The notes below the pieces were generated by a model. It had not been told where the DNA came from. It did no database searches and saw nothing but the letters and a program-made list of their open reading frames with translations. From the NCBI RefSeq assembly GCF_004193775.1, contig NC_041005.1, positions 9,612,501 through 9,676,500 of the forward strand: a stretch of 64,000 nt of DNA, read 5' to 3'. Source of the stretch: Glycine soja (taxonomy: Eukaryota > Streptophyta > Magnoliopsida > Fabales > Fabaceae). Made by a program: the position numbers and the translations under genes. Within the stretch, counting starts at the first letter, position 1. Every line of letters starts with the position of its first letter. Of the stretch, positions 12,201-23,439 are shown one piece after another.

Positions 12201-12326
12201 CTAAATTCAACATGAATAATGAGCCACCAAAACGTACCTACACGTCATAATTCAATTAGAGAACTCAAATCTCACTTCCCCCTTTCCCAGGTCCATTCTC
12301 TTTTATATATATATATATAAACTTCG
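9298..12326. other. AT-rich intergenic DNA
   Basis: Short open frames here have no family resemblance and biased AT-rich codons. No gene, RNA or clear repeat could be supported. Confidence 0.45.
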
Positions 12327-12488
12327 TACCCCATTGTCCAGAGGCTCTTCGCTATGCGAAGGTATGGGGGAGGAATGTTGTACGCAACCTTACCCTTGCA
12401 TATGCAAAGAGGCTGTTTCCGGATTCGAACCCATGACCAATAAGTCACTAAGGCACAACTTTACCGCTGTATCAGGGCTCGCCCTCAT
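12327..12488 (-). mobile_element. Au-like tRNA-derived SINE
   Basis: On the minus strand this reads as a plant Au SINE. A tRNA-related head (GAGCCCTGATACAGCGGTAAAG, with box A near 12,463-12,474) is followed by box B GGTTCGAATCC at 12,421-12,431. Next come the conserved AAACAGCCTCTTTGC and GGTAAGGTTGCGTACAA blocks and a short T-rich 3' end. TA dinucleotide runs flank both sides (about 12,303-12,320 and 12,489-12,508), so it inserted in a microsatellite and the TA flanks may hide the target-site duplication. Au SINEs are transcribed by Pol III and moved by LINE enzymes; this copy looks close to full length. Confidence 0.8.
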
Positions 12489-14962
12489 ATATATATATAT
12501 ATATATAAAATGTAAAATTATTTTATATTATTATTTAATTATAAATTATTTTTTGAATTATTTTAAAATAATTATTTTAAAAGTTAATAAATTTATCATA
12601 TATAATAAACTATGATGAAATAATTATATAAAATTTTTTACATCGATTTATAATATTTTTTCTCTTAAAGTAATAACTAATAGTTACTAGCTAGTGTAAC
12701 ATCCGTTCAGCATTTCATAATTTGAAGAAGTTTGTAACCTTTTTATCATTACACTCTGAAATTTGGTGAACCAAAGGAATAATGCATGGTTGGATTTTAG
12801 TCATAGTGCAGTGTAGGAAAAATCTTGATAATATATGGTGTGCCGTCTGTTGCGGGGTGGTGCCAAGCATTTAGAAGCCGGCACCGACGAACAATAAACG
12901 AGACAGGATGTGGGTAAACCCTATAACAATCCCTTCAGATAAGATCTCAATTGTCTCTAATTGGTTGGTCCCAAATACTACTTTCTAACTAATGAAAACG
13001 AATGAACTAACAAAGAAAGAATCCTTACCAACCTCCCAAATATTGGAATAGATAGGAAGGTGGCAAAAAGTTACTAATATGGTTTTGTATTTGAATTAAT
13101 ATGTGGATGCACCTTTAGACCCTCTTCCAATTTTGGTGGGGTCTTCAGGGCCAAACAAAAATTATTTGCTTGCCAAATTCAGTGGAATGAAAAGAAAAGT
13201 AAAAAAAACAAAAAAACAAAAAACAAAGTTGTTGCGCAAATAGATTAAGAAAGAATGTATGTAAAAGTTGAATTTGAAAAAAGGGTACTGTAGTTGTGCC
13301 TTGGCAACAAATCAATAGAGCCATCATATTCAGCGATGTTACCAAACCCTTGAGCTTTTTTCAATATGGGGAAGTTGTTACCAGCTATTATAACAAAGTT
13401 TGTCATCAATTCTTATATATGATGGTTCGGCCAACGTGTTCATTATATCAATTCAATATTCTTCCCACAACTAACCCAGATTTTCGAAATGGATGGCTCT
13501 GCTATTTTTCACAACAAAATGAAAAGAGGTCACTTTAGTATGTTAACTAATTAATTGTTTTCCGTGATTAGGAGAATCATATATTTGCTTTTCGATGCTT
13601 TATTTTTGGTCAAAAAGTGTTGTCTCCTAACTTACACGTAAACCTATTTTTTTAATCCATGTATTAATACATATAATACATAATTACTTATATGTGTGTT
13701 AAGTAAGAGTATACTAAAGAAAAGAACAAAGCTTTGTCAAATGCACAGAATTATGCAACAGATCACACCCAAGTTCTTCATGCTTCAAATTGAAGTTTCA
13801 TACCTAGCATCTACTATATATGACTGTTTCAAAGTCAGTGGATATATATATACCTACCAAACGTATACCACACATTAGTTTTTCACCACTTTAATTTATT
13901 TTAATCAACTTAACAAGGACTTAGAGAAAGATGATCGATTAAGCACACAAGAAATTTTAAATTAGCGTAACTAATATTGAAAAATGTATGGTCACAACTG
14001 ATTACTCTTCCTCTAAATTGACCGTGTGTCTGGATTCACGTTTTCATGCAGTATACATATTTTTTATTTTTTATTTTTCATGTCAAATTAATTGAAAAAC
14101 ACAAAAATTACATGTAGTAGCTTCTAATTGGACCAATTGTTTCACAACGTCAAAAACCCAACACACAAAAGCATTTAGTAATTAAAGAAACCGTGATAGC
14201 TATAATTGTTTATTAAGGAACCAACGTGAGGTTCTCCTTTTTTTTTATGTCCATAGTTTATGGTTATTAAAGTAAGGTTCTTTCTATTTCAACGTTAGGA
14301 CAAATCATTAATCATTAACAGATGTTTTAAAAAATCAGCATGGTTCTAGCATATATAACTAAAACGAAACCACATACTGCAATTTATTTAATCAGCATGT
14401 TTTAAGTATTATTTTATAAAAGATAATTAAAATAGTGGATGTTTTAAGATTCGAAACTTGTAATCCAGGGGGGAGAGATTATCCTTTCAATAAAGCAAAC
14501 ACGTCTAAATTTTCAATTGTGGTGAGGCGCCTAAGATTGCCTTTCTTAATCGTTAGAAAATTAATTAATTTCTTGCACTTTTTAATAAAAAGATATTTTT
14601 AATATATTGAAATTAATACACATACCAACCATCAATCATATTTAGTAATTTAAAATTAATTCTATCAAAATTAATTTATTCAATTTCAAAGCAAACAAGT
14701 CCTATATATATCTCGTGGTTTTTTAATGTGGTTTTTTTAATATGGTTTTTCTTCCATGAGAGAGGAACTAGCAAACTACTTAAACCACAGCATTTTTAAG
14801 GAATATTCCTGCTTGTTGTGAGATGTCAATAAATTAATTAAGTTAAATACTTCTAAAAATGCTTGGTGTGTCAACTCTATATTATAAATTTAAATATTTT
14901 TTAATTAATTTTTAGGATAAAAATGATATATATCATAAATTAAAACTTTTTTTTAACTCCAA

Positions 14963-15008
<46 letters not shown>

Positions 15009-17159
15009 CTTTATTAAAAGCAACTAATATTTAGGTCATCCAAAAAGGTGTCGGGGAAGTTAAATTAATATGCAACTTCTTACATATTGTTCAATCTCTT
15101 ATATATTTTTAATCATCAAAATATTTTTTTTCAATTTCATTTAATATAAAGATTTCTTTCTTCCACTCAAATATCAATTTTAACTATTTTTATTTTTTTA
15201 TATTTATATTAAATGTTCTTTTCATTTCAAATGAATGCTATATATTTTTTAATCAAAAATTCCTTTTTAAAAAATATATTCTCTTTTAAATTTTACCCAC
15301 TAAATCTTAATTAACTGTATTAATTATTTAATTAATTGAGTTTTATATAAAAGAATTTTTTTACATTTTATCCAAATTTATTACAAATACACGCACGAAA
15401 TACTTGCTATTTCTTTTATATAAAAGAATGTTCCGAGAAAACTAGCTGCCACTGCCACTGCCACTTGACAAAACGATTAATTATACTCTGTTCATATTTT
15501 TTATGAACCTTTGTATAAAACGTCAAATACGCTTCTATTTGGTCCCTAATGATAGCGGTATTAGACTCGATTATTATCATCCAATAAACATTTCTCTTAA
15601 TTTTGAATTAAATTAAGTTAGCTTGGGCCCTTGAGATGGATTGAGGGTACATTTTAACCGATTGATTCTAATAGATAATAGAAGCCCAAATCAACTCTTG
15701 AAATAATAATTTTCTATATTAGTGACATCACAGACACATACTTACGTGGTGATTAAAAGTTATCTGCTTTGTGTTAAAATAGACAAGTAATTATGGATTG
15801 TCATGGACCAAAGACAGCATTTAAATCCTGCGATGCAATACTATGAGCTGTAAATTTTTAAGCTGTTTAACTTTCGGGCACGTCTGATTGGACTTTCCTT
15901 TTCTATTTTAATCCTGTTTGAAAATATGCATATATTAAAAAAATGTGCATTATGAATTTATAACGGCTAAAACTTGTTAAATAAAAAGTAGAATTGACTC
16001 TTATTTCCTCAGTCTCTAATTATAAGATTTTAAGATTTTTTTTTAATATTTAGGTGTATTAATATTAATGTTTGCTTTACATATTTTTAATTATTCTCTC
16101 TCTAGACATTAATAAGAAATAATTAAATGTGTAAAAAAATAAAAAAAATGATAATTTAAGAATAATAATACAAATAATTAATAGATTTAATAAGATTAAC
16201 TAAATTAAATATTTTTCTTAAGGAAGTAAATTAGTTTAAAGAGTCTTATAATTAGGGATAGAAGAAATAATTTTTAGAGTTTAATATCTATGCACTTAGA
16301 ATAATTTTATATTTTTATTTAATCATAAATTATTATTTGAATTACTTTAAAGATAATTGTTTTAAAAATTAACAAATTTATTATACATGATAAATTGTGA
16401 TCGAATAATCGTGTAAAAATTTTGTACTGTGAGTAAATAATATATTTTCTCTCTTTTTTATTTATTTATAAACATAAGTTCAATTTATAATGTTTCTAAA
16501 ATTTTATTTAGTGGATAACCCTCTTATCTATACAATAACTACTTGAATAAGTGTATGCTAACGGTCTCAACATGTCATGAACAATCTGGCTAATAGTATT
16601 GAGGATACCTTCCTATTTTATTACCTTTTTTTCAACAAATAAATAAATAAAAGAATAGTATTTTTTTCATATAAGAAAATTTTAGGAATTTCTATGATCT
16701 CTCATTTTTAAAGGTAAATGTTAACGAATTAAAAGTTCAAAAATAAAAATACTATATTAAACAAAAAGTGTATTTAAATTTAAATATATTAAACATTGTT
16801 TTTTTTATTAAAAAAAGCCCTTAAACAAGCCGTTATGAATTTTGTTAATAGAACTCACTTTAAAGCTCAATTTTATCATATAAAGAACCACAATAATTAA
16901 TCATGAGGCAAACTAGTTATAGTTAAAAAAAAAAAAATTTGTCTCTTTTCCTAGCAGGATCATATCCTATTAACAACAGGCCGGAGATCTAAGCACGAAT
17001 TTGTGCCTTTATATATTTTTTATAGCACTTCAACATACCATCAACAAAATTGTAATGATACAAATTCATGCGTGTTACTATTCATTTGAATCGTCGACAC
17101 TTGGCAGTGTCTTTCTAAAGCCTCAAAAAGAGCTCAAGTAGGTTTCTTGGAAGCCACTC
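12489..17159. other. AT-rich intergenic DNA upstream of the TTL gene
   Basis: No supported coding region was found. It contains a TA microsatellite (separate entry) and many A/T runs. The distal promoter of the downstream gene lies in its right end. Confidence 0.45.
14965..15008. repeat. (AT)n microsatellite, about 44 bp
   Basis: An uninterrupted alternating A/T run. Length is likely polymorphic between accessions. Confidence 0.95.
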
Positions 17160-17417
17160 TTGAAGACTACTGCGACCTTTTATATATATCCACACACAAA
17201 CGACACTTCTTACATAAACTCCATCACATTGAAGCCACCACTTGAAGGTTTCATTTTCATAAATTCTCAAAATTCCCTCAGCTTCTTTGCATATTCTTCC
17301 TTGGCTGAGTTTCTTTTATTTTACTTTTCTCTCCAAGTACACCCAGTTTGTGTCATAGTGGCTTCAACAAATAAAAACACACTTCTAGTTGTTTCTCTAT
17401 TACACTGATCTTGAAGC
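17160..17417 (+). promoter_or_regulatory. Putative core promoter / 5' UTR of the TTL gene
   Basis: A TATA-like stretch TTTTATATATATCC lies near 17,177-17,190, about 230 bp before the start codon. It is followed by a C/T-rich leader typical of plant 5' UTRs (TTTTACTTTTCTCTCC just before 17,337). The transcription start cannot be fixed from sequence alone. Confidence 0.3.
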
Positions 17418-20400
17418 ATGGCAGGGAAAACCAAGAACAAAGTGGAGGTTCAATTGGGTTGCGGTTTGGTGGGGAGAATTTTCCATCTCAAAACCAATAA
17501 TAGGCCTAGAAAATCCTCTGTTCATTCACTACCCCTGAAGCCTTGCAACACTGCACAACAGAGGGATCAGGGCAAAAACGAATCCAAAGCCCCTCCAAAC
17601 CATGAACCAAAAGATAGCTCCATTGAAACCATTCCTACACTGAAAGGGGAGCAGAATCCAGCAAGAAAGAGTAGACAACAACAGAAAGATCACCCTGTTG
17701 TTAACTCTCTGGAACTTGCCAGGATAAGTACTAGTACCAGTCATCATCAAAACTACGGGACGAAATCCCCGGCCAAAGAATTTGTGTTACCAATCACTGG
17801 GAATTTGCTTGTGAATAGCAGCCCAAGAACTAGTGTCACAAAGAGCAAAGAGTTGAACTCTTTGTCCGGTTCCTGTTCTTACAACAGTAATAGTACTAAC
17901 AAAGGCATGATGGGGAACATCATGAGGAAGAACAGCGATGAGCTTGGGCAATTTCGGAGTCTGAGGAACAGCAGAGTGGACCCTGAGGTGTTGAAGTCCA
18001 TGGGGAATGAAGCGTACAAGCAGGGAAGATTTGAAGAGGCTTTGGCTTTGTATGACCGAGCCATTGCTGTTGACTCCAAGAAAGCAACATATCATTGCAA
18101 CAAGAGCGCGGCTTTGATAAGCTTGGGAAGGTTTCTGCAGGCAATTGTTGAGTGTGAGGAAGCTATCAGGTTGGAGCCTTCGTATGGCAGAGCCCACACC
18201 CGTTTAGCAACAATTTATTTCAGGTACTCAACAATAATAATTATCATGTGTATGCTTCATTCAATTTGCCATGGACTAGTATAAACAAAAGGGGACTATA
18301 TGCTGTGATGTTTGTTTTGTTATTTATTACAAAATTGATAATTTTTTGATTGTAGATTGGGAGAGGCTGAAAAGGCACTGAATTGCAATGAAACAAGCCC
18401 ATGTGTTGATTCCGTACTTGCTTTCCAAGCTCAGGCTCTTCAAAATCACCTTAGCAAATGCACTGAAGCTCGGAAAGTCAAAGATTGGAAAGTTATATTA
18501 AAGGAATCACAGGCTGCAATATCCTTGGGTGCTGATTCAGCTCCACTGGTTAGTTTCCTTGGTTTAACGGTTTCTTTCCTACGCCTAAACTTTTTGTACT
18601 CCAACATTTTTTTTTATCATTTTTGCATTGAATTTCACCTAATGTTCCATAATAGATAACACTCCCAAATGGGAATCCTATTATTCCACTTTGTTTTTAT
18701 ATAATATAAGTGCCATAGTGATTGATTGATGAATAAGCGGCTATGGTATGCCTTTCGCTGATTAAAAAAAGATTTTGTATATACCAGGTCTATTGTTTAC
18801 ATACTGAAGCCTTGCTGAAGCTCCTAAGACATCAAGAGGCACACGCTACCTACGAGAAAATGCCAAAATTTGACCTTGATTATTCTAACAAATTATTTGG
18901 CCCGGTTCGTAGTGCTTACCTATTGATGATAGGCACACACATTTACTTGGCAACCGGCAGGTAGGTGAAAATGCTTTTTTTTTTATGATGTTTAACAAAT
19001 TATTCAAACATGGTTTCTCTATTTTGTATGATTTGCAAACGAAGACCACCGATTTAGTTAAAATGGGACCTATAGATATGTTTAAAGCAGTTTATTTATT
19101 TGTTTTTTTTTTTTTGCTTCGGGTTTAAAGCAGTATAAATAATGAGAAGTGCCAGCAATCGGGTTTCCCACTCTATAATTCATTTTATAAACTTAAGGGT
19201 GATAACAATGGGGCATAGATATTGTATCAGTTGGTACTTAGTATTTATATTGCTGTCTCACTTGACCAAATTTTATATATTGTTCACCAAACAAGCAAAG
19301 TAAATTATATCTTCCCCCTGCTATTGTTGGTTTGTATTCAATGATGGAAGGTGATATATTACCTGAGTCTAATTAGTAATAAATGAATGACCCTAAGTTT
19401 ACTCTGCTTTTTTGTGTGCTGCCAGGTTTGAGGATGCAGTGATAGCATCTCAGCAAGCATCTAAGTTAGATCCAAGTAGCTTTGAGGTGAATGCAGTGGT
19501 AAGGAGGGCCAGAGCAGTGGCATCAGCCAGAATGAGTGGTAACTTACTCTTCAAGGCATCAAAATTCACGGAAGCATATGCTGTATACAATGAAGGACTA
19601 GAGCATGATCCATACAACTCAGTTCTGCTATGCAATAGAGCAGCATGTCGTTCTAAGCTAGGTCAATTCGAGAAAGCAATTGAAGATTGTAATGTGGCAC
19701 TTATAGTTCAGCCAAGTTATAGCAAGGCAAGGTTGAGGAGGGCAGATTGCAATGCCAAGGTGCTTTAATTTCTACTTCCATACTATTATTATACTTGTTT
19801 TTTCAGTTAATAATTATTTTTTTGAACATATAATAGTTGGAAAGATGGGAAGCTGCGATTCAAGATTATGAAATGCTGTTAAGAGAAAAGCCAGGAGATG
19901 AGGAGGTGGCCAGGGCCCTGTTTGAGACCCAGCTCCAACTCAAGACGTTGCGTGGTGAAGATATTAAGGACTTGAAATTTGGCTCAAATTTGTTTTTCAT
20001 CTCAAGCAATGATCGGTTTAGACATTATGTAACATCACCTGGTAAGTCACATTTGATTGTGTCTTTTATGCTATTCTATTTGGTATTACAAAATAACAAA
20101 CACTGACCAGTTGTGAACAATTTGAACAGGGATGTCTGTGGTGCTTTTCTGTAACAAGGCAACCCACAAACAAGTGTTATTGGTGTTGGAGCAAACCTGC
20201 AAGAGATTTCCATCAGTTAATTTTCTTAAGGTTAGCAATTTTGAAGTGCCATAATATTCTTAATAAAAACTAGTTACACTGTCTCTTATAATTGATTTAC
20301 AATATTAGGTTGAGATTGAAGACCACCCTTACTTGGCAAAATCAGAAGGTGTGAACTGCATCCCAGCTTTTAAAATATACAAGAATGGATCAAGGGTTAA

Positions 20401-20461
20401 AGAAATTCCAGGCAGCAACCACGACTTGTTGGAAAAATTAGTTAAATTATATAGCAACTGA
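17418..20461 (+). CDS. TTL: TPR repeat-containing thioredoxin (TTL-type), 7 exons, 654 aa
   Basis: Coding exons: 17,418-18,223; 18,356-18,548; 18,788-18,960; 19,426-19,759; 19,837-20,041; 20,130-20,230; 20,309-20,461. All introns are GT-AG, phases agree, and the sum is 1,965 bp. Residues 1-187 are a low-complexity Ser/Asn-rich, basic N-terminus. Two TPR blocks follow, about 188-282 (GNEAYKQGRFEEALALYDRAI, HCNKSAALISLGRFLQAI) and about 334-535 (GNLLFKASKFTEAYAVYNEG, LLCNRAACRSKLGQFEKAI). A thioredoxin fold spans about 548-654. The usual WCGPC site is replaced by FCNKATHKQ, while a cis-Pro-like CIPAF is kept, so it is probably not a redox enzyme. In Arabidopsis TTL proteins are TPR scaffolds linked to osmotic/ABA stress, brassinosteroid signalling and cellulose synthase. 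Paralogue assignment is not attempted. The gene looks intact. Confidence 0.93.
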
Positions 20462-22700
20462 TGGTGATCGCACTTCTTCGAATCACAACATATGGCGCAA
20501 GAAATGATGAAGATTAGATTTTTCAGAATGGAAATGAAGATGCCCAAAATAAATCAAGCTGATTATATTTCCTTCATAAATTTAGTCACCTGAATTACAA
20601 GGCAGAGGAAACCAAAGACGAAGCATACCATTGTTAAAACCTGTAGAAAAATGTATAGAAAAGTGATTCTTTGTGTTAGTAATTGATTTTTTTTGATACT
20701 TTGGATGTTTGAGCAGTCTTTAATTCTTCATATTCAGTGCATATTGGTTTGGAAAAACCTAAACTTTTTTTTTTTGGTTGATAAGTTATATATTCTTTAC
20801 AGGAGTGATTATTTAGGCTGTCATTCTAAGTTATGAGCAATATAGTCAAAGAAACACGATTGTTTTACATTACAAAAACTCTGTTTTCTATTAGATCTTT
20901 CAAGCTTCATGGTTCAAAGTTCAAAGATATATATTGCTTTAAGTCAAGCCAACTTTAAAATCGAGTGGAAGTTGGTTCAAACTTCAAAACGGTTAGTGGT
21001 ATAAAAGAGACTGTCCAGTGTCCACTCCGCCAGGGTAATTAACCCTAAATTACTGATTATTTGCTTTCTTTTTTGCCGGCACGGATTATTTGCTTGAACA
21101 AAGAAAGAAGTTGAAACATTCTTCTAATGCGTTTTGGATTAGCTTTGGAGAAATAATCATTTTTTTTGTGTTAAAAGTAAAGTAACAAATAATTATCTAT
21201 ACTGTTTCATGGTATCAGGTAAGTTTATGGAGTAAAATTGATTAGTGTGTAGTATTATGTAACTCTTCGAGTGTTTGAGTTTTTCCACATAAACAGGGCA
21301 CCACCCAGAGCGTGCTTAGGAGTAGGTTTCTTCCATGCTTTATGGACTAATGGTTTCAAAGCCATTCTTAGCCGATTGTGTAAATTAGGGAAGTGTATGT
21401 CTCAGCCAAAATAGCCAATCTATGCAGTATATAATATTTATTGTTGAAGCGGTCAAATGCTTGTTTTTATGATTATTTTTTCTATTTCTTTCACTGTTAA
21501 GCACTCTTGCAAATCGAGAAATCTATTACGGACCAGAGATGAAATCTATTTTGGAAGAAGGGAAAGGAGCATTTGTTTTACAGTTTAACCTAAAGTTTGT
21601 CAAGTTTGCGGACAACTTATTATTCTCTTGGGTCTGAGAACAAAATAGCATGTCTGTATTTTCGTTATCACATCCAAATTCCCGTTTAATTAAAAGAATC
21701 GTCATTATGAAAATTATCTTAATGCTTGATTGCTTTTAGGAAAAATTATTTTGTTTCTAAGAGTAGATATACTTGATAACAAAATTTCGGATTTCCGTAT
21801 TGATTTTTTTTTTTTCATTTTGACAGTGTATTGAAAGTTATTATATGCTCAATTTCAAAATTAAAATGTTCAAATATAAAATATTTTTACTGACTCACTT
21901 TTAAGTAATATAATTTCATGTTAGACTAATTTTAAAGAAACTTTAATCCAAATTCGGATACCCTTAATCGGTAAGAAGGGTGAGACAGAAATCTACCAAA
22001 AAAAAAAATGAGAGTCAAAGTAACATGATGAGTGTGGGTGGGGGACGTATGAAAAAGATGAGTGAAAGATTGATCACAGATTGCGCCGTGGATATGATAT
22101 TATACCGTGATTATTCTAATTAACGCCTCGTGTGTGGGAGTCTGGCCTACTTTTGAAATATTGATTGATAAAAGCGGGTGACGTTAATACTTTGTTTTTA
22201 TGTTGAAGGAAGTGTAACGCTTTTTGGAATTTAATTCTAGAAAGTGTGAAAAATTTAATGGAAGCTAATTTTCAAAGCGGGATAATTTTGAAAAACATAT
22301 ATTATAAAAATACGAGAGGGTTGTATTAAGAAAACAAGGGGTATAAATGGTAATTACCTAAATTTTTCTCGATATTTATTTGTTCCATTTGGATCTTGGA
22401 CCAGAACATTTGAGCTAAGGGTCCAATTGTACAAGGATATTGCTTCCTGTCCCCCATGTTGCTTCCTGCACCTCGCATTATTTGAAAAAAAAAATAGGTG
22501 GACAGATAAATTTGCCCCTCACCCTTTTAACTTAACCAGGGCTTCTTCTTTCTTTTCTAGATTTCTTCTGTGCCATGCGACACCTCCTTTTCCCCCCTCC
22601 ATTGGCTTCTTGATTTCCATTTTCTTCTGTGTTCATGAGTAGAAGGAGTGAATATTCACCCACTTCGACAAGGATCCAAGGGGTAAGTTCAAGATCGTTT
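20462..22700. other. 3' flank of the TTL gene and intergenic DNA
   Basis: A possible polyadenylation signal AATAAA lies near 20,549, about 90 bp after the stop codon. Beyond it the DNA is AT-rich. A pyrimidine-rich GC-richer patch at 22,440-22,680 looks like a leader or transposon end but has no supported coding frame. Confidence 0.4.
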
Positions 22701-22749
22701 TTCCCTTTTTTTTATTTTTGTAATATTTTTGGATAGCTTGATTCAGATT

Positions 22750-23050
22750 GTGATTTGTTGTATCCCGATCGAGCTATCTGTAACAAGAATCTTCATTTTT
22801 CCTCTTTTTGTATATTTTTTGTAATACATTTGATAGCTTGATCCAAATTGTTGTTTGGTGGTGTTCAAATGAAGCTATCCATATTTGGACAAAGCAATCC
22901 ATAAATGTATTCCAGATTGCATGATTCGTAACATTTGGAATTTTACGGATCATGCAACCCAAAATACATTTCCAAATTGTCTTGTCCAATTACGGATTGA
23001 TTATTCCAAAATAATGTAAATCAATCCAGAAATATATTCCAAATTGACTA
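22750..23050. repeat. Diverged short repeats with a 13 bp-arm hairpin
   Basis: Variants of 'AATCCATAAATGTATTCCAGATTG' style text (here abbreviated: ATC-CA-AAAT-TATTCCA-ATTG) recur near 22,896, 22,961 and 23,015. A hairpin at 22,919-22,955 pairs GCATGATTCGTAA with TTACGGATCATGC at 12 of 13 positions. The cluster sits next to the MULE remnant and may be its terminal or subterminal DNA. Confidence 0.45.
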
Positions 23051-23439
23051 ATTTGTAACATTACAATAAATTAGTGAAGGTTATGCCAAAATTTTGTTAG
23101 AAAATTGTAACCATACTAAAATAACAAATATCACACTTAGGGTCTCACAAACACAATTAGAAAAGTATATGCTAAAAATAGAAAAATATCACAATTAGTC
23201 TAATCAGTCTTCTACAAGGTGACAAAACTGCGTGTGACACCAATTAATTGTGAAAATTCTTGCATTCTGTCAATGTAGGGAATCAGCCACTGTTTTGCTA
23301 CAAGATGACAGTGTGTAGACCATATCACATTGAGATTTGGTATTGTACAACGATCCTTTAAGAACACTTGCATAGAAATTTTAATAACCAATTAAAGATT
23401 ATAATAAAAAATGTAATTGTGATTGGGAAGAATGTGTTA

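Noticed and set aside
17787..18197. Open frames on - within TTL exon 1
   Set aside because: Antisense shadows of the TTL exon; no conserved motif and splice structure on + is fully consistent.
22427..22642. 71-codon frame on +
   Set aside because: Pyrimidine-rich low-complexity translation without family resemblance; more like leader or transposon end DNA.
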